Positions 24,457-32,621 of a DNA stretch of 45,000 nucleotides are shown piece after piece. Every line of letters starts with the position of its first letter. The stretch's first letter is position 1. Origin of the DNA: Prevotella sp. Its GTDB lineage: Bacteria; Bacteroidota; Bacteroidia; Bacteroidales; Bacteroidaceae. The notes under the pieces were generated by a model. That model saw nothing but the letters and a program-made list of their open reading frames with translations. It was not told where the DNA came from and searched no databases. A program made the position numbers and the translations under genes. The DNA lies in assembly GCA_017447515.1 (NCBI GenBank), contig JAFSNG010000009.1:1-45000 (forward strand). Direction: 5' to 3'.

Positions 24457-26979
24457 TTAATTGATAGTTAGTTCATCTTTGTCGGCGGCCTTTGTGATGT
24501 GAATCGTGGCTCCGATCTCGATGTTGCCATTCACGATGAGTTCCGAGATGCCGTCCTCAATATATGTCTGGATGGCGCGCTTCAGCGGACGGGCACCAAA
24601 CTGAACGTCGTAGCCCTTTTCGGCCACAAACTGCTTCGCCTCGTCCGAGAGGTCGATGGTGTACCCCATGTCGCCAATGCGTTGATAAAGGCCCTTCAGT
24701 TCCACGTCGATAATCTGCTTGATGGCTTCGAGGTCCAGCTGGTCGAAAGTGATGATTTCGTCCAGACGGTTAAGGAATTCCGGCGAGAACTGCTTCGACA
24801 GCGCCTTTTGCACAATCTGGCGAGCGTGTTCCTTGTCCTTTTCGTCAAGAGCCAGTGACGACGAGTTGGTATTGAATCCCACACCGCGTCCGAATTCCTT
24901 CAGCTGACGCGTGCCGGCATTTGAGGTCATGATGATGACGGTGTTACGAAAGTCCACGAATCGACCATTGCCATCGGTCAGACGGCCCTCGTCCAATACC
25001 TGAAGCAGGAGATTAAAGACATTGCCGTGGGCCTTCTCAATTTCGTCGAGCAGCACGATGGAGTAGGGGTGACGGCGCACGCGTTCGGTCAACTGTCCTC
25101 CCTCCTCATAGCCGACATAGCCCGGAGGCGCGCCGATGAGTCGCGACACGTTGAACGACTCCGTATATTCGCTCATGTCGATACGAATCAGTGCGTCGGA
25201 CGAACCGAACATAAACTCCGCCAATTTCTTGGCCAGATAGGTCTTGCCGACACCTGTGGGACCTAAGAACATAAAGGCTCCGATAGGGTGGTTGGGTTCT
25301 TTCAGTCCCACGCGGTTGCGCTGGATGGCACGAACCATCTTTTCTATCGCCTTGTCCTGCGCAATGACGTGCTGTTTCAGTTCTTGCGCCATACCCTTCA
25401 GACGAATGCCTTCCTCCTGTGCCATTCGTTGCACGGGGACGCCCGTCATCATCGAAACCACTGCAGCCACCTGTTCGGCAGTGACTTCCTGGCGAATGTC
25501 CACCTCGCCGCTGAGCCACTTGTTGTTCAGCTCTTTCAGCTCGTTCTTAAGCACCATTTCGCGGTCGCGGTAGCTGGCAGCCAACTCGTAGTTCTGGTCG
25601 CCCACGGCGTCGCTCTTGTGAACTCGAATTTCCTCGAGTTCCTTTTCTTTCTCTGTAATCTCGGGTGGAATGCTGGCATTTTGAAGATGTACGCGCGAAC
25701 CAGTCTCGTCCATAGCGTCAATCGCCTTATCAGGCATGAAACGGTCACTGACATAGCGTGCTGTCAATTTGACACATGCCTCCAGCGCCTCGTCGGTGTA
25801 TGTCACGTGGTGATGATACTCGTAGCGGCCTTTGACATTCTTTAAAATTTGCAACGTCTCCTCGTCGGTGGTAGGTTCGACGAGCACTTTCTGGAATCGG
25901 CGTTCCAGGGCACCGTCCTTTTCGATGGAGTTGCGGTATTCGTCCAATGTGGTGGCTCCGATACATTGTATGGTTCCGCGTGCCAATGCCGGTTTCAGGA
26001 TGTTTGCCGCATCCATCGTACCAGCTGCCGAACCCGCACCAATCATAGTGTGGATTTCGTCGATGAATATAATAATATCAGGATTTTGCTCTAGTTCTTT
26101 GACGAGCATCTTCATACGTTCCTCAAACTGTCCGCGATATTTTGTTCCTGCGACGACACCCGTCATGTCGAGCGTCACCAGCCGTTTGTTAAAAAGCATC
26201 GGCGAACAATGGCGCGTGGCAATCATCTGTGCCAGTCCCTCGACAATGGCACTCTTTCCCACGCCCGGTTCACCAATCAGTATGGGGTTGTTCTTTTTAC
26301 GGCGCCCCAAGATTTCAATCACGCGTTGAATCTCGTCCTGACGCCCCACGCAGGGGTCTAGGGCTCCTTGTAGTGCCAATTGTGTCAGGTCGGTGCCAAA
26401 ATTGTCGAGCACAGGAGTTTTCGATTTCGGCTGTTTGGCTTGAGCAGTCGTGGTTTTTCCAGCGGCCGAACTGCTGGACGTACTTTGGCCGCTGTTGGTG
26501 GGTTCTTCCTCTTCGTAGTCCTCCTCGGGCAGTCCTATACCGTTTTTCACGCTGAGCATGTCTAACGTGTCTTTGTAGTTCATGTTGTTCATTTCCAGAA
26601 TTTGTTTTGCTCCATTGTTGGCGGCGTCATGCAGGATGGCCAATAGTACATGCTGTTCTTCCACGTGGGGAGAGTGTTGCAAACGAGCCTCGAGCACCGC
26701 CAACTTCAGGATGTTACTTGCGTTGTCGTTCAGCAATAATTGCTGGGCGTATATGGGGTATCTGATATCGTCGTTGCGTACGCGTGTTTCCAATGCACTC
26801 TTGATACTTGGCAGATTGATGTTCATACGTAGGAATAGGTCAGCGATAGTGCCTTCCTTCATGCGCATCATGCCGAGCAACAGGTGTTCTGGTGCCACAT
26901 CCTGACTGGCCAGGCGTGCGGCTTCTTCGCGCGAGAATGCGAGAATCTCGGATACCTTAGGTGAAAATTGACTAGTCAC
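24457..26979 (-). CDS. clpC: ATP-dependent Clp protease ATP-binding subunit ClpC
   Basis: 840 residues, an HSP100 AAA+ unfoldase that feeds substrates to ClpP. Domains in order: Clp N-terminal double repeat (SPKVSEILAFSREEAARLASQD through about residue 145); acidic/Ser-rich linker (EEDYEEEEPTNSGQSTSSSS); AAA-1 with Walker A GEPGVGKS; a UVR-type coiled segment (NYELAASYRDREMVLKNELKEL); AAA-2 with Walker A GPTGVGKT and Walker B IVLLDEIEKAH; and a ClpB_D2-type C terminus. The ClpP-docking tripeptide VGF is present in RGVGFNTNSS. The linker is longer and more Ser-rich than in Firmicutes ClpC. It starts 35 bp after the double-ABC ATPase gene; no heat-shock operator was seen. Confidence 0.93.
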   Translation of the reverse strand: MTSQFSPKVSEILAFSREEAARLASQDVAPEHLLLGMMRMKEGTIADLFLRMNINLPSIKSALETRVRNDDIRYPIYAQQLLLNDNASNILKLAVLEARLQHSPHVEEQHVLLAILHDAANNGAKQILEMNNMNYKDTLDMLSVKNGIGLPEEDYEEEEPTNSGQSTSSSSAAGKTTTAQAKQPKSKTPVLDNFGTDLTQLALQGALDPCVGRQDEIQRVIEILGRRKKNNPILIGEPGVGKSAIVEGLAQMIATRHCSPMLFNKRLVTLDMTGVVAGTKYRGQFEERMKMLVKELEQNPDIIIFIDEIHTMIGAGSAAGTMDAANILKPALARGTIQCIGATTLDEYRNSIEKDGALERRFQKVLVEPTTDEETLQILKNVKGRYEYHHHVTYTDEALEACVKLTARYVSDRFMPDKAIDAMDETGSRVHLQNASIPPEITEKEKELEEIRVHKSDAVGDQNYELAASYRDREMVLKNELKELNNKWLSGEVDIRQEVTAEQVAAVVSMMTGVPVQRMAQEEGIRLKGMAQELKQHVIAQDKAIEKMVRAIQRNRVGLKEPNHPIGAFMFLGPTGVGKTYLAKKLAEFMFGSSDALIRIDMSEYTESFNVSRLIGAPPGYVGYEEGGQLTERVRRHPYSIVLLDEIEKAHGNVFNLLLQVLDEGRLTDGNGRFVDFRNTVIIMTSNAGTRQLKEFGRGVGFNTNSSSLALDEKDKEHARQIVQKALSKQFSPEFLNRLDEIITFDQLDLEAIKQIIDVELKGLYQRIGDMGYTIDLSDEAKQFVAEKGYDVQFGARPLKRAIQTYIEDGISELIVNGNIEIGATIHITKAADKDELTIN

Positions 26980-27014
26980 TATATTTAACGATTTACTATT
27001 ATCTATTTGACAAT

Positions 27015-28346
27015 TTACAAATTCCGTGCCAAAAACTTGTGGTGCGTGATATTGGCAGGCAGTTCCTCCAAGTAGTGAGTCACCATAATCATGGTCTTAT
27101 TCCTTCGCTGGCAGAACGTCTCAATGACGTCCCTCACCAGTTGGCGGTTCCAGAGGTCGAGTCCGTGCAGGGGCTCGTCGAGTATCAGCAACTGCGGGTC
27201 TTTCACGAAAGCGCGTGCCAACAGCACTAGACGTTGTTCACCGCTCGACATCTGCAGAAATGGACGGTCGGCTAAGTGGCTGATATCGAACACGTTCATC
27301 CACCAACGGCATTTGTCGTAGTCGTCAGCGTTAGGCACGGCGTAAAGTCCTACAGAATCCATCAGTCCGCTGGCTACGATGCGTATGGCGGGCAAGTTGC
27401 GCTTGTATGAGCGGTGCATTTCGGGCGATACGTAGCCTATATGTTTTTTGATGTCCCAGATGCTCTCGCCTGAACCGCGCGGACGGTCGAACAGCGTGAT
27501 GTCGCAGGCGTAGCTTTGCGGATTGTCGGCACAAATCAGCGACAGCAGCGTTGACTTGCCACTGCCATTTTGTCCTGACAGTGCCCAACGCTCGCCATTC
27601 ATCACTGTCCAGTCAACGTCCTTCAGGATGGTACGTTCGCCGTAGCGGATGGTGACGTGGTGCATGTCCACCACGCGTTGGCAGTCGTAGTCGGTGTCGG
27701 TGTATGGAAGCGAGAGAATCGCTTCTCGTGAGACGTCAGGCAGGACGTGGGCGGGAACGGGGTCAACTGGTGACCCTGCGAGAATGGTGGCGGGACTATC
27801 GGGGGTTATTTCCACCACTTCATCCACGAAGTCGGGCAGGTCGTCGCTCTTGGCAATGACGAGCATGATGTCCATATTGCGCTCACGAGAGAGGGTGCGG
27901 AGCAGTTCCTTCAGCTGGTCGCGGGTCTCAGCATCGAGGCCGATAAACGGGTTGTCCATGATGAGCAGTTGCGGATTGGCAAATAGTGTCTTTGTCAATT
28001 GAAACTTGCGCAGTTCGCCGCTCGACAGTGTGATAATCAGTTTGTCAAGCAGTGCATCCATGTGGAACAACGCATACAAATGATTCTTCGTCTGGCGCCG
28101 CTCGACGGTGTCGGCACCTGCCAACAAGTAGGCACGCTCCAGCAGTTCGCCTGCGGTGGGTGTCTCGTGATCTATGTCGTGTTGGTTCCAGCGCAACTGC
28201 AGGTAGTACTGGCTGTCGACGTTCGGACCATAGGAGTCAGAGAACGCAATATAGCGTACCTTGTCCGAAGCCAGCGTCTTGCGCAGCTGGTCGACATATG
28301 CGGTCTTGCCGCTGCCGTTTCGTCCTATAATAGCTGTAACCTTCAT
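27015..28346 (-). CDS. Double-cassette ABC ATPase (ModF-like)
   Basis: 443 residues from the ATG at 28346, which overlaps the ruvC stop (ATGA). There are two ATP-binding cassettes and no membrane segment. Cassette 1: Walker A GRNGSGKT (residues 8-15), signature LSSGELRKFQL, Walker B LLIMDNPFIGLD. Cassette 2: Walker A GQNGSGKST, signature MSSGEQRLVLLARA, Walker B LLILDEPLHGLD. The arrangement resembles ModF/YlmA-like soluble twin ATPases, whose role is unsettled. It may drive a transporter elsewhere or act on ribosomes or DNA. Walker B of cassette 1 has Asn (DNP) where the catalytic Glu is usual, so cassette 1 may bind ATP without hydrolysing it. A small palindrome encodes the linker AGSPVDP. 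Confidence 0.8.
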   Translation of the reverse strand: MKVTAIIGRNGSGKTAYVDQLRKTLASDKVRYIAFSDSYGPNVDSQYYLQLRWNQHDIDHETPTAGELLERAYLLAGADTVERRQTKNHLYALFHMDALLDKLIITLSSGELRKFQLTKTLFANPQLLIMDNPFIGLDAETRDQLKELLRTLSRERNMDIMLVIAKSDDLPDFVDEVVEITPDSPATILAGSPVDPVPAHVLPDVSREAILSLPYTDTDYDCQRVVDMHHVTIRYGERTILKDVDWTVMNGERWALSGQNGSGKSTLLSLICADNPQSYACDITLFDRPRGSGESIWDIKKHIGYVSPEMHRSYKRNLPAIRIVASGLMDSVGLYAVPNADDYDKCRWWMNVFDISHLADRPFLQMSSGEQRLVLLARAFVKDPQLLILDEPLHGLDLWNRQLVRDVIETFCQRRNKTMIMVTHYLEELPANITHHKFLARNL

Positions 28347-28897
28347 TTCTTTACCTTGTCTTTGTTCTTGTTGACGAAATCCTTCCAACCCTTGTAGTGT
28401 ACCCGGCTCTCGGGGCGGTTCATCTGCATGAAGTGACAGTATGCCGCACCCAGCGCGTCCGTCGCGTCCATGAATTTCGTCAGCGCTTCCTTGTCGAACT
28501 TCAACAACCGTTGCAACATGCCTGCTACCTGTTCCTTCGATGCAGCACCATTGCCTGTAATGGCCATCTTAATCTTCATCGGCGCATATTCGTGTACAGG
28601 CACCCCGTGGTGGATGGCTGCAGCGATAGCTGTTCCCTGGGCGCGACCGAGTTTCAGCGTTGTCTGCACGTTCTTTTGCAAAAACGGAGCCTCGATGGCC
28701 ATCTCGTCGGGCAGGTATCCGTCGATGATGCCGGTAACGCGTTCGAAGATATGTCCCAGTTTCAGATATCCGTCGCCGAATTTGCGCAGATCAATCACAC
28801 CCATAGTCACCATTTCGGCCTTGTTATCCACGACCTTGATGATGCCGTAGCCCATGATATTCGTGCCGGGGTCTATGCCAAGTATTACTTTCTCCAT
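28343..28897 (-). CDS. ruvC: Holliday-junction resolvase RuvC
   Basis: 184 residues from the ATG at 28897 (MEKVILGIDPG). The longer open frame upstream belongs to the overlap with the preceding hydrolase gene. RuvC cleaves four-way DNA junctions during recombination, with RuvAB. The four catalytic acids align with E. coli RuvC: Asp9 (GIDPG), Glu69 (AIEAPF), Asp144 and Asp147 (MDATDALGAA). The start overlaps the upstream GHL10 gene by 13 bp, and the stop overlaps the ABC ATPase start by 4 bp. ruvA and ruvB are not in the window. Confidence 0.95.
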   Translation of the reverse strand: MEKVILGIDPGTNIMGYGIIKVVDNKAEMVTMGVIDLRKFGDGYLKLGHIFERVTGIIDGYLPDEMAIEAPFLQKNVQTTLKLGRAQGTAIAAAIHHGVPVHEYAPMKIKMAITGNGAASKEQVAGMLQRLLKFDKEALTKFMDATDALGAAYCHFMQMNRPESRVHYKGWKDFVNKNKDKVKK

Positions 28898-30384
28898 GGG
28901 GTCTGAGTTAATGGGGTTAGGGGACGGCGAAGACCAGCGGGAGAACCGCCGGGCGAGGAGTGGGCTGTGAGTTCCTGAATGGCAGGGCTCTCGTTGCCAT
29001 AGCGGTCTATGGCTGTCACGGCGTAATACATACGAGGCGACCGAATCGCAGTGCGCTGGATGTCCAACTGTCGCCATAGGTAGCGGGTGGCTATCAGGTT
29101 GGCAGGGTCGTTGGTATCGACGGGCGACGTGGGCGACGCATATATATTATATATAAGGTATGGGCCGTCGCTGCGGTCAGTGGCACCGCTCCAAGTGATA
29201 TGGTCACCGAGCGCAGTGCGGGTCACATCGAGCGTCGTCGGGGCCGTCGGCGTGATGCTTTGTGCCCACGTCATCGGGGGAATGAGTGCGGGTTGGTGGT
29301 CAAACTGCCGGACGTAGTTGTACACGCCCTTAACGTTGTCCAGCAGGAATTTCGCGCGGAAATAGCAGTGGCCTATGCCAATCTGCCTTGTCACGTTCAG
29401 TTGACGTTTCACCTCATTCAATGACCAGTTTCGTTCCTGCGGGTGGAGCATATAGATACCTAGTCCAGAGACGATGGTACGGCCGTAGCTCTGCTCCTGC
29501 CAGTCGATGGCGAACGGATAGAAATTGTTGCCCTGAAAATACATCATCGGGTACAGTTGGTCCATTAACCCGTCGCGCAACCACGCCTGAGCGTCCTGTG
29601 CGACCTGTCGGCGGGCGTTCCATCCACGCGACGAGTAGCGGGCAAGGTCATCGTACTTCCCTATTGGAGAACAGCTCATCTTAACCCACGGCTTATAGGC
29701 CTTCACCCGACGACTGATGGCGCGGACGATGCGGGTGATGTTCTCAGCCGACTTAGGGCCTTTCCACGTTTCGGGATAGCGGATGTAGTCGAGATGGATG
29801 CCGTCGATATCATAGCGGCTGGTAATCTCCTCGCAGATGTTTGTCAGATAGTCTGCCGTACCCGACAATTCAGGGTTCATATAGCCCTCGTCGCCGATTT
29901 TCTTCACCAGCGAGGGGTAGCGCTTCCTCAGTTGCTGACAGCCATACGTGGTCCATTTGCCTATTGGTATCGTCACCACCCATGCGTGCAGTTCCATGCC
30001 GCGGCGGTGACACTCGTCGATGGCAAATTGAAGGGCGTCGTAGCCCGGCGACCGTCCGGCCTTGCCGCTCATACAGACGTCCCACGGCTCCAACTGCGAT
30101 GGGTAAATCGTCGTCGCACGTACGCGGGTCTGTAGCAACACCGTGTTCACGCCTACTCGTTTCAGCCGGTCCAACATGTCCGTCAACTGTCGTTTCTGCT
30201 CCGTGATTCCCATGCAGTCGTGTGCGTACGTGCGTGGCCAGTCTATGCCACCGATAGTCGTCAGCCACACTGCCCGTACCTCGTACTTCGGATCCATCGG
30301 ATTACCGGCGGGAACGTTGAAGGGGGTTGCATTCGTGCCGAGCACGTTACAAAATATGATGAGAAATAATGTCAGTCTTTTCAT
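28885..30384 (-). CDS. Secreted GHL10-family (DUF187) glycoside hydrolase-like protein
   Basis: 499 residues from the ATG at 30384 (MKRLTLFLIIFCNVLGTNA, signal peptide). The central TIM-barrel region begins YEVRAVWLTTIGGIDWPRTY and includes VNTVLLQTRVRATTIYPS, AIDECHRRGMELHAWV, and YDIDGIHLDYIRYP (the characteristic Asp/Asp block of this family), consistent with GHL10 proteins acting on cell-wall or extracellular glycans. After about residue 400 there is a fibronectin-III-like domain (DHITWSGATDRSDGPYLIYNIYA). The C terminus, with SSPGGSPAGLRRPLTPLT, looks added and is encoded by a palindrome (28934-28952). It lies between hisB (4 bp upstream) and ruvC (13-bp overlap). The substrate is not identified. 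Confidence 0.82.
   Translation of the reverse strand: MKRLTLFLIIFCNVLGTNATPFNVPAGNPMDPKYEVRAVWLTTIGGIDWPRTYAHDCMGITEQKRQLTDMLDRLKRVGVNTVLLQTRVRATTIYPSQLEPWDVCMSGKAGRSPGYDALQFAIDECHRRGMELHAWVVTIPIGKWTTYGCQQLRKRYPSLVKKIGDEGYMNPELSGTADYLTNICEEITSRYDIDGIHLDYIRYPETWKGPKSAENITRIVRAISRRVKAYKPWVKMSCSPIGKYDDLARYSSRGWNARRQVAQDAQAWLRDGLMDQLYPMMYFQGNNFYPFAIDWQEQSYGRTIVSGLGIYMLHPQERNWSLNEVKRQLNVTRQIGIGHCYFRAKFLLDNVKGVYNYVRQFDHQPALIPPMTWAQSITPTAPTTLDVTRTALGDHITWSGATDRSDGPYLIYNIYASPTSPVDTNDPANLIATRYLWRQLDIQRTAIRSPRMYYAVTAIDRYGNESPAIQELTAHSSPGGSPAGLRRPLTPLTQTPWRK
28934..28952 (-). repeat. Palindrome near the 3' end of the GHL10 gene
   Basis: On the coding strand CCGGCGG pairs with CCGCTGG (one G-U) around TTCTC, encoding GGSPAG. 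The GGTTCTCCC core is shared with the hairpins at 6298-6320 and (as GGTTCACCC) at 9332-9352, and all three are read in the frame Gly-Ser-Pro. Confidence 0.65.
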
Positions 30385-30388
30385 CTGT

Positions 30389-31468
30389 TTATAGTGCGCC
30401 TTTTGTGGAAGGGAGTTCGTAGTGATAGACATCACGGCGGACGGCCATTTTCAAGGCACGTGCGAGGGCTTTGAAGATGCCCTCGATTTTGTGATGCTCG
30501 TTCTGGCCTTCGGCACGAATGTTGAGATTCATCTTGGCAGCATCACTGAGACTCTTGAAGAAATGGAGAAACATCTCGGTAGGCATCTCACCAATGCGCT
30601 CACGATGGAATTGGGCATCCCAGACGAGCCAGGGACGACCGCCGAAGTCGAGACAAACGCTGCACAGGCAATCATCCATAGGCAGAGCATAACCATAGCG
30701 TTCGATGCCGCGTTTGTCACCGAGTGCTTTCAAGAGGCATTCGCCAAGAGCAAGGGCTGTATCCTCAATGGTATGGTGTTCGTCGACATTCAGGTCACCA
30801 TTACAATGAACAGTGAGGTCTATCTGTCCGTGTTTGCCAATCTGTTCGAGCATATGGTCAAAGAATCCCAATCCAGTGTTGATGTCGCAACGGCCGTTAC
30901 CGTCGAGGTCGACACGAACATAAATATCGGTTTCCTTGGTAGTACGGCGTACTTCAGCGGTGCGCTCACCACCGAAGGCAATCTGAACCGCGCGAGACCA
31001 ACTTTCTGCGGCCGAATCGTCGCTGACTATTTGGAGGAAACGGCATCCGATGTTTTCAGCGAAGCGGCGGTCAGTATCACGATCACCAATGACATACGAA
31101 TTGGCAATGTCGTAATCGGGATTGTTCATGTATTTCTCCACCAGTCCGGTGTTGGGCTTGCGCGTAGGGGTGTTATCCTCAGGGAAATGGGGGTCGATGA
31201 GGATATCATCAAACTCTACACCTTCGCCGCGCAGGGTATCGAGGATGAAATTCTGCACAGGCCAGAAAGTGTCCTCGGGGAATGCCGAAGTGCCTAGTCC
31301 GTCTTGGTTGCTGACCATGACGAAGAGGTAGTCAGTATGCTGGCGCAGAAAGGCCAGACTACTAATTGCACGTGGTACGAACTGCAGTTTCTCAAAGGAG
31401 TCAATCTGTTCGTCCTCTGGTTCGCGGATAATGGTTCCGTCGCGGTCGATGAACAATATCTTTTTCAT
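30389..31468 (-). CDS. hisB: Bifunctional histidinol-phosphatase / imidazoleglycerol-phosphate dehydratase
   Basis: 359 residues from the ATG at 31468 ([17 protein letters not shown]); a second ATG 18 bp upstream would overlap the preceding gene. The N-terminal HAD-type phosphatase (DRDGT motif, about residues 1-165) removes the phosphate from histidinol-P. The C-terminal IGPD domain has [31 protein letters not shown] and [17 protein letters not shown], the two His-rich metal motifs. This two-domain fusion is the E. coli-type HisB. Other his genes are not next to it; here it sits in an unrelated run, 4 bp upstream of the GHL10 gene. Confidence 0.95.
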   Translation of the reverse strand: MKKILFIDRDGTIIREPEDEQIDSFEKLQFVPRAISSLAFLRQHTDYLFVMVSNQDGLGTSAFPEDTFWPVQNFILDTLRGEGVEFDDILIDPHFPEDNTPTRKPNTGLVEKYMNNPDYDIANSYVIGDRDTDRRFAENIGCRFLQIVSDDSAAESWSRAVQIAFGGERTAEVRRTTKETDIYVRVDLDGNGRCDINTGLGFFDHMLEQIGKHGQIDLTVHCNGDLNVDEHHTIEDTALALGECLLKALGDKRGIERYGYALPMDDCLCSVCLDFGGRPWLVWDAQFHRERIGEMPTEMFLHFFKSLSDAAKMNLNIRAEGQNEHHKIEGIFKALARALKMAVRRDVYHYELPSTKGAL

Positions 31469-31472
31469 TGTC

Positions 31473-32447
31473 TTATGGGGTTTCAATGCTATTACGTTCC
31501 AATTCGCGAGCTTCGATAGAGCCGTAAGTATAGTAGTTGTGGACTAACAATACTTGGCTGACGTAGAACTGGATGAAGCAGCAGAGAGTAACGGTGATGA
31601 AGGTAAGTGGGGTGATGTAGGAAGGCATGCCCAGCGGGTCGCCAAAGAGCAGTCCCTGATGTGCCTGCTGGTTGGCAAAGCTAAGGATATGCGAGGGCAG
31701 CATGACAACAAAGGACACCAGCTGGATCAGCAACATACTGACAAAGAATACGAGGAAGAACATTCCCCAATAACGTAATCCACTATTGTAGCTACGGCCT
31801 AGTGTTTTCCAGTATCCGCATGGTGCCTCCATCAGGTATTTCATGAGCACGTGGTATAACGGCAATGAGAACAGGATGACGATGAGGGTGTAAACGAGGA
31901 ACGTCACCATTGTCGTCATGAGATGACGGAGAATGAACTGCGGACTGATGGTGTTGGCCAATATCATGGCACCTATAAACAAACAGAAAGGAATAAGGAT
32001 GACCAAAGCGGTGAGGAATACACCCTTCAGTGAGCGTCCCATCATGTGAGGACTGGCCGAGAACCAGTGGGGCGGGGTAGTGATGGCCCCCGTTTCCTTG
32101 TGTTCCTTCAGTTTGCTGAGTATTGGTGCCGATGCCAGCGATAGGGTTGCAAGCACCAACAACACGAGGAGAAGAATCTCCAAAACAGTGATGCCGTATT
32201 GCTTTATGCTTTCAGTGCTAATTGATTGATAGGCAATAATTTGTTGTGTAATACCAATAGTGATTTCCGGCAATTTGATTGCCGTTAACGTGCCTAATGC
32301 ACCACAGCTGAGGGCATAAAGCAATGCCATTTGCCACGAAGCCTTGAAAATGCGGCGGAAATGGCTGGTATAAAGTCTGAATCCAGCAGTCAGTACTTTG
32401 CGATAACTGCGGGCCTTTATGAGTGATAAATCGTCTTGTTTTTCCAT
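31473..32447 (-). CDS. Multi-pass membrane protein of unknown function
   Basis: 324 residues. It is predicted to cross the membrane about six times: [100 protein letters not shown] and [20 protein letters not shown]. The N-terminal cytoplasmic stretch has [25 protein letters not shown], a pattern seen in DUF975/glycerophosphoryl-diester-phosphodiesterase-type membrane domains that I cannot assign firmly. It is the first gene of the nine-gene minus-strand run, with a -7 element just upstream, and 4 bp separate it from hisB. Confidence 0.65.
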   Translation of the reverse strand: MEKQDDLSLIKARSYRKVLTAGFRLYTSHFRRIFKASWQMALLYALSCGALGTLTAIKLPEITIGITQQIIAYQSISTESIKQYGITVLEILLLVLLVLATLSLASAPILSKLKEHKETGAITTPPHWFSASPHMMGRSLKGVFLTALVILIPFCLFIGAMILANTISPQFILRHLMTTMVTFLVYTLIVILFSLPLYHVLMKYLMEAPCGYWKTLGRSYNSGLRYWGMFFLVFFVSMLLIQLVSFVVMLPSHILSFANQQAHQGLLFGDPLGMPSYITPLTFITVTLCCFIQFYVSQVLLVHNYYTYGSIEARELERNSIETP

Positions 32448-32467
32448 CTTTTATATATTTACGCCTG

Positions 32468-32475
32468 CAAAGGTA
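32468..32475 (-). promoter_or_regulatory. -7 element for the long minus-strand operon
   Basis: CAAAGGTA on the plus strand reads TACCTTTG on the minus strand, 20 bp from the first ATG (32447). A TTTG at the -33 distance is not evident because the ATTAAGA array lies there. Confidence 0.5.
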
Positions 32476-32482
32476 CAAATTT

Positions 32483-32510
32483 ATTAAGAATTAAGAATTA
32501 AGAATTAAGA
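32483..32510. repeat. Four perfect ATTAAGA heptamers in a divergent promoter region
   Basis: ATTAAGA at 32483-32489, 32490-32496, 32497-32503 and 32504-32510, followed by six T. It lies where the -33 region of the minus-strand promoter would be. Confidence 0.85.
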
Positions 32511-32512
32511 TT

Positions 32513-32611
32513 TTTTCGTAACTTTGCGACAAAAAGACGCGAAGTTACTTTGTCTCGGCAAAAAAAATAACCGAGTTTCTTTGTTTTGCCCTCGACTTTT
32601 CGTAACTTTGC
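32513..32611 (+). repeat. 15-bp direct repeat carrying a -7 element, with hairpins between
   Basis: TTTTCGTAACTTTGC occurs at 32513-32527 and 32597-32611, each containing TAACTTTG. Between them, GTAACTTTGCG (32518-32528) pairs with CGCGAAGTTAC (32538-32548) with one mismatch, and CTCGG (32554-32558) pairs with CCGAG (32571-32575). Confidence 0.65.
32580..32610 (+). promoter_or_regulatory. Promoter of the Gfo/Idh/MocA gene
   Basis: TTTG at 32580-32583, a 19-bp spacer and TAACTTTG at 32603-32610. The predicted start (about 32616) leaves only about 6 bases before the ATG at 32622, so the mRNA would be nearly leaderless. Confidence 0.65.
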
Positions 32612-32621
32612 AGGCGAAAAT

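Noticed and set aside
30422..31297. 291-codon plus-strand frame opposite hisB
   Set aside because: hisB motifs on the minus strand are unmistakable; this frame has none.
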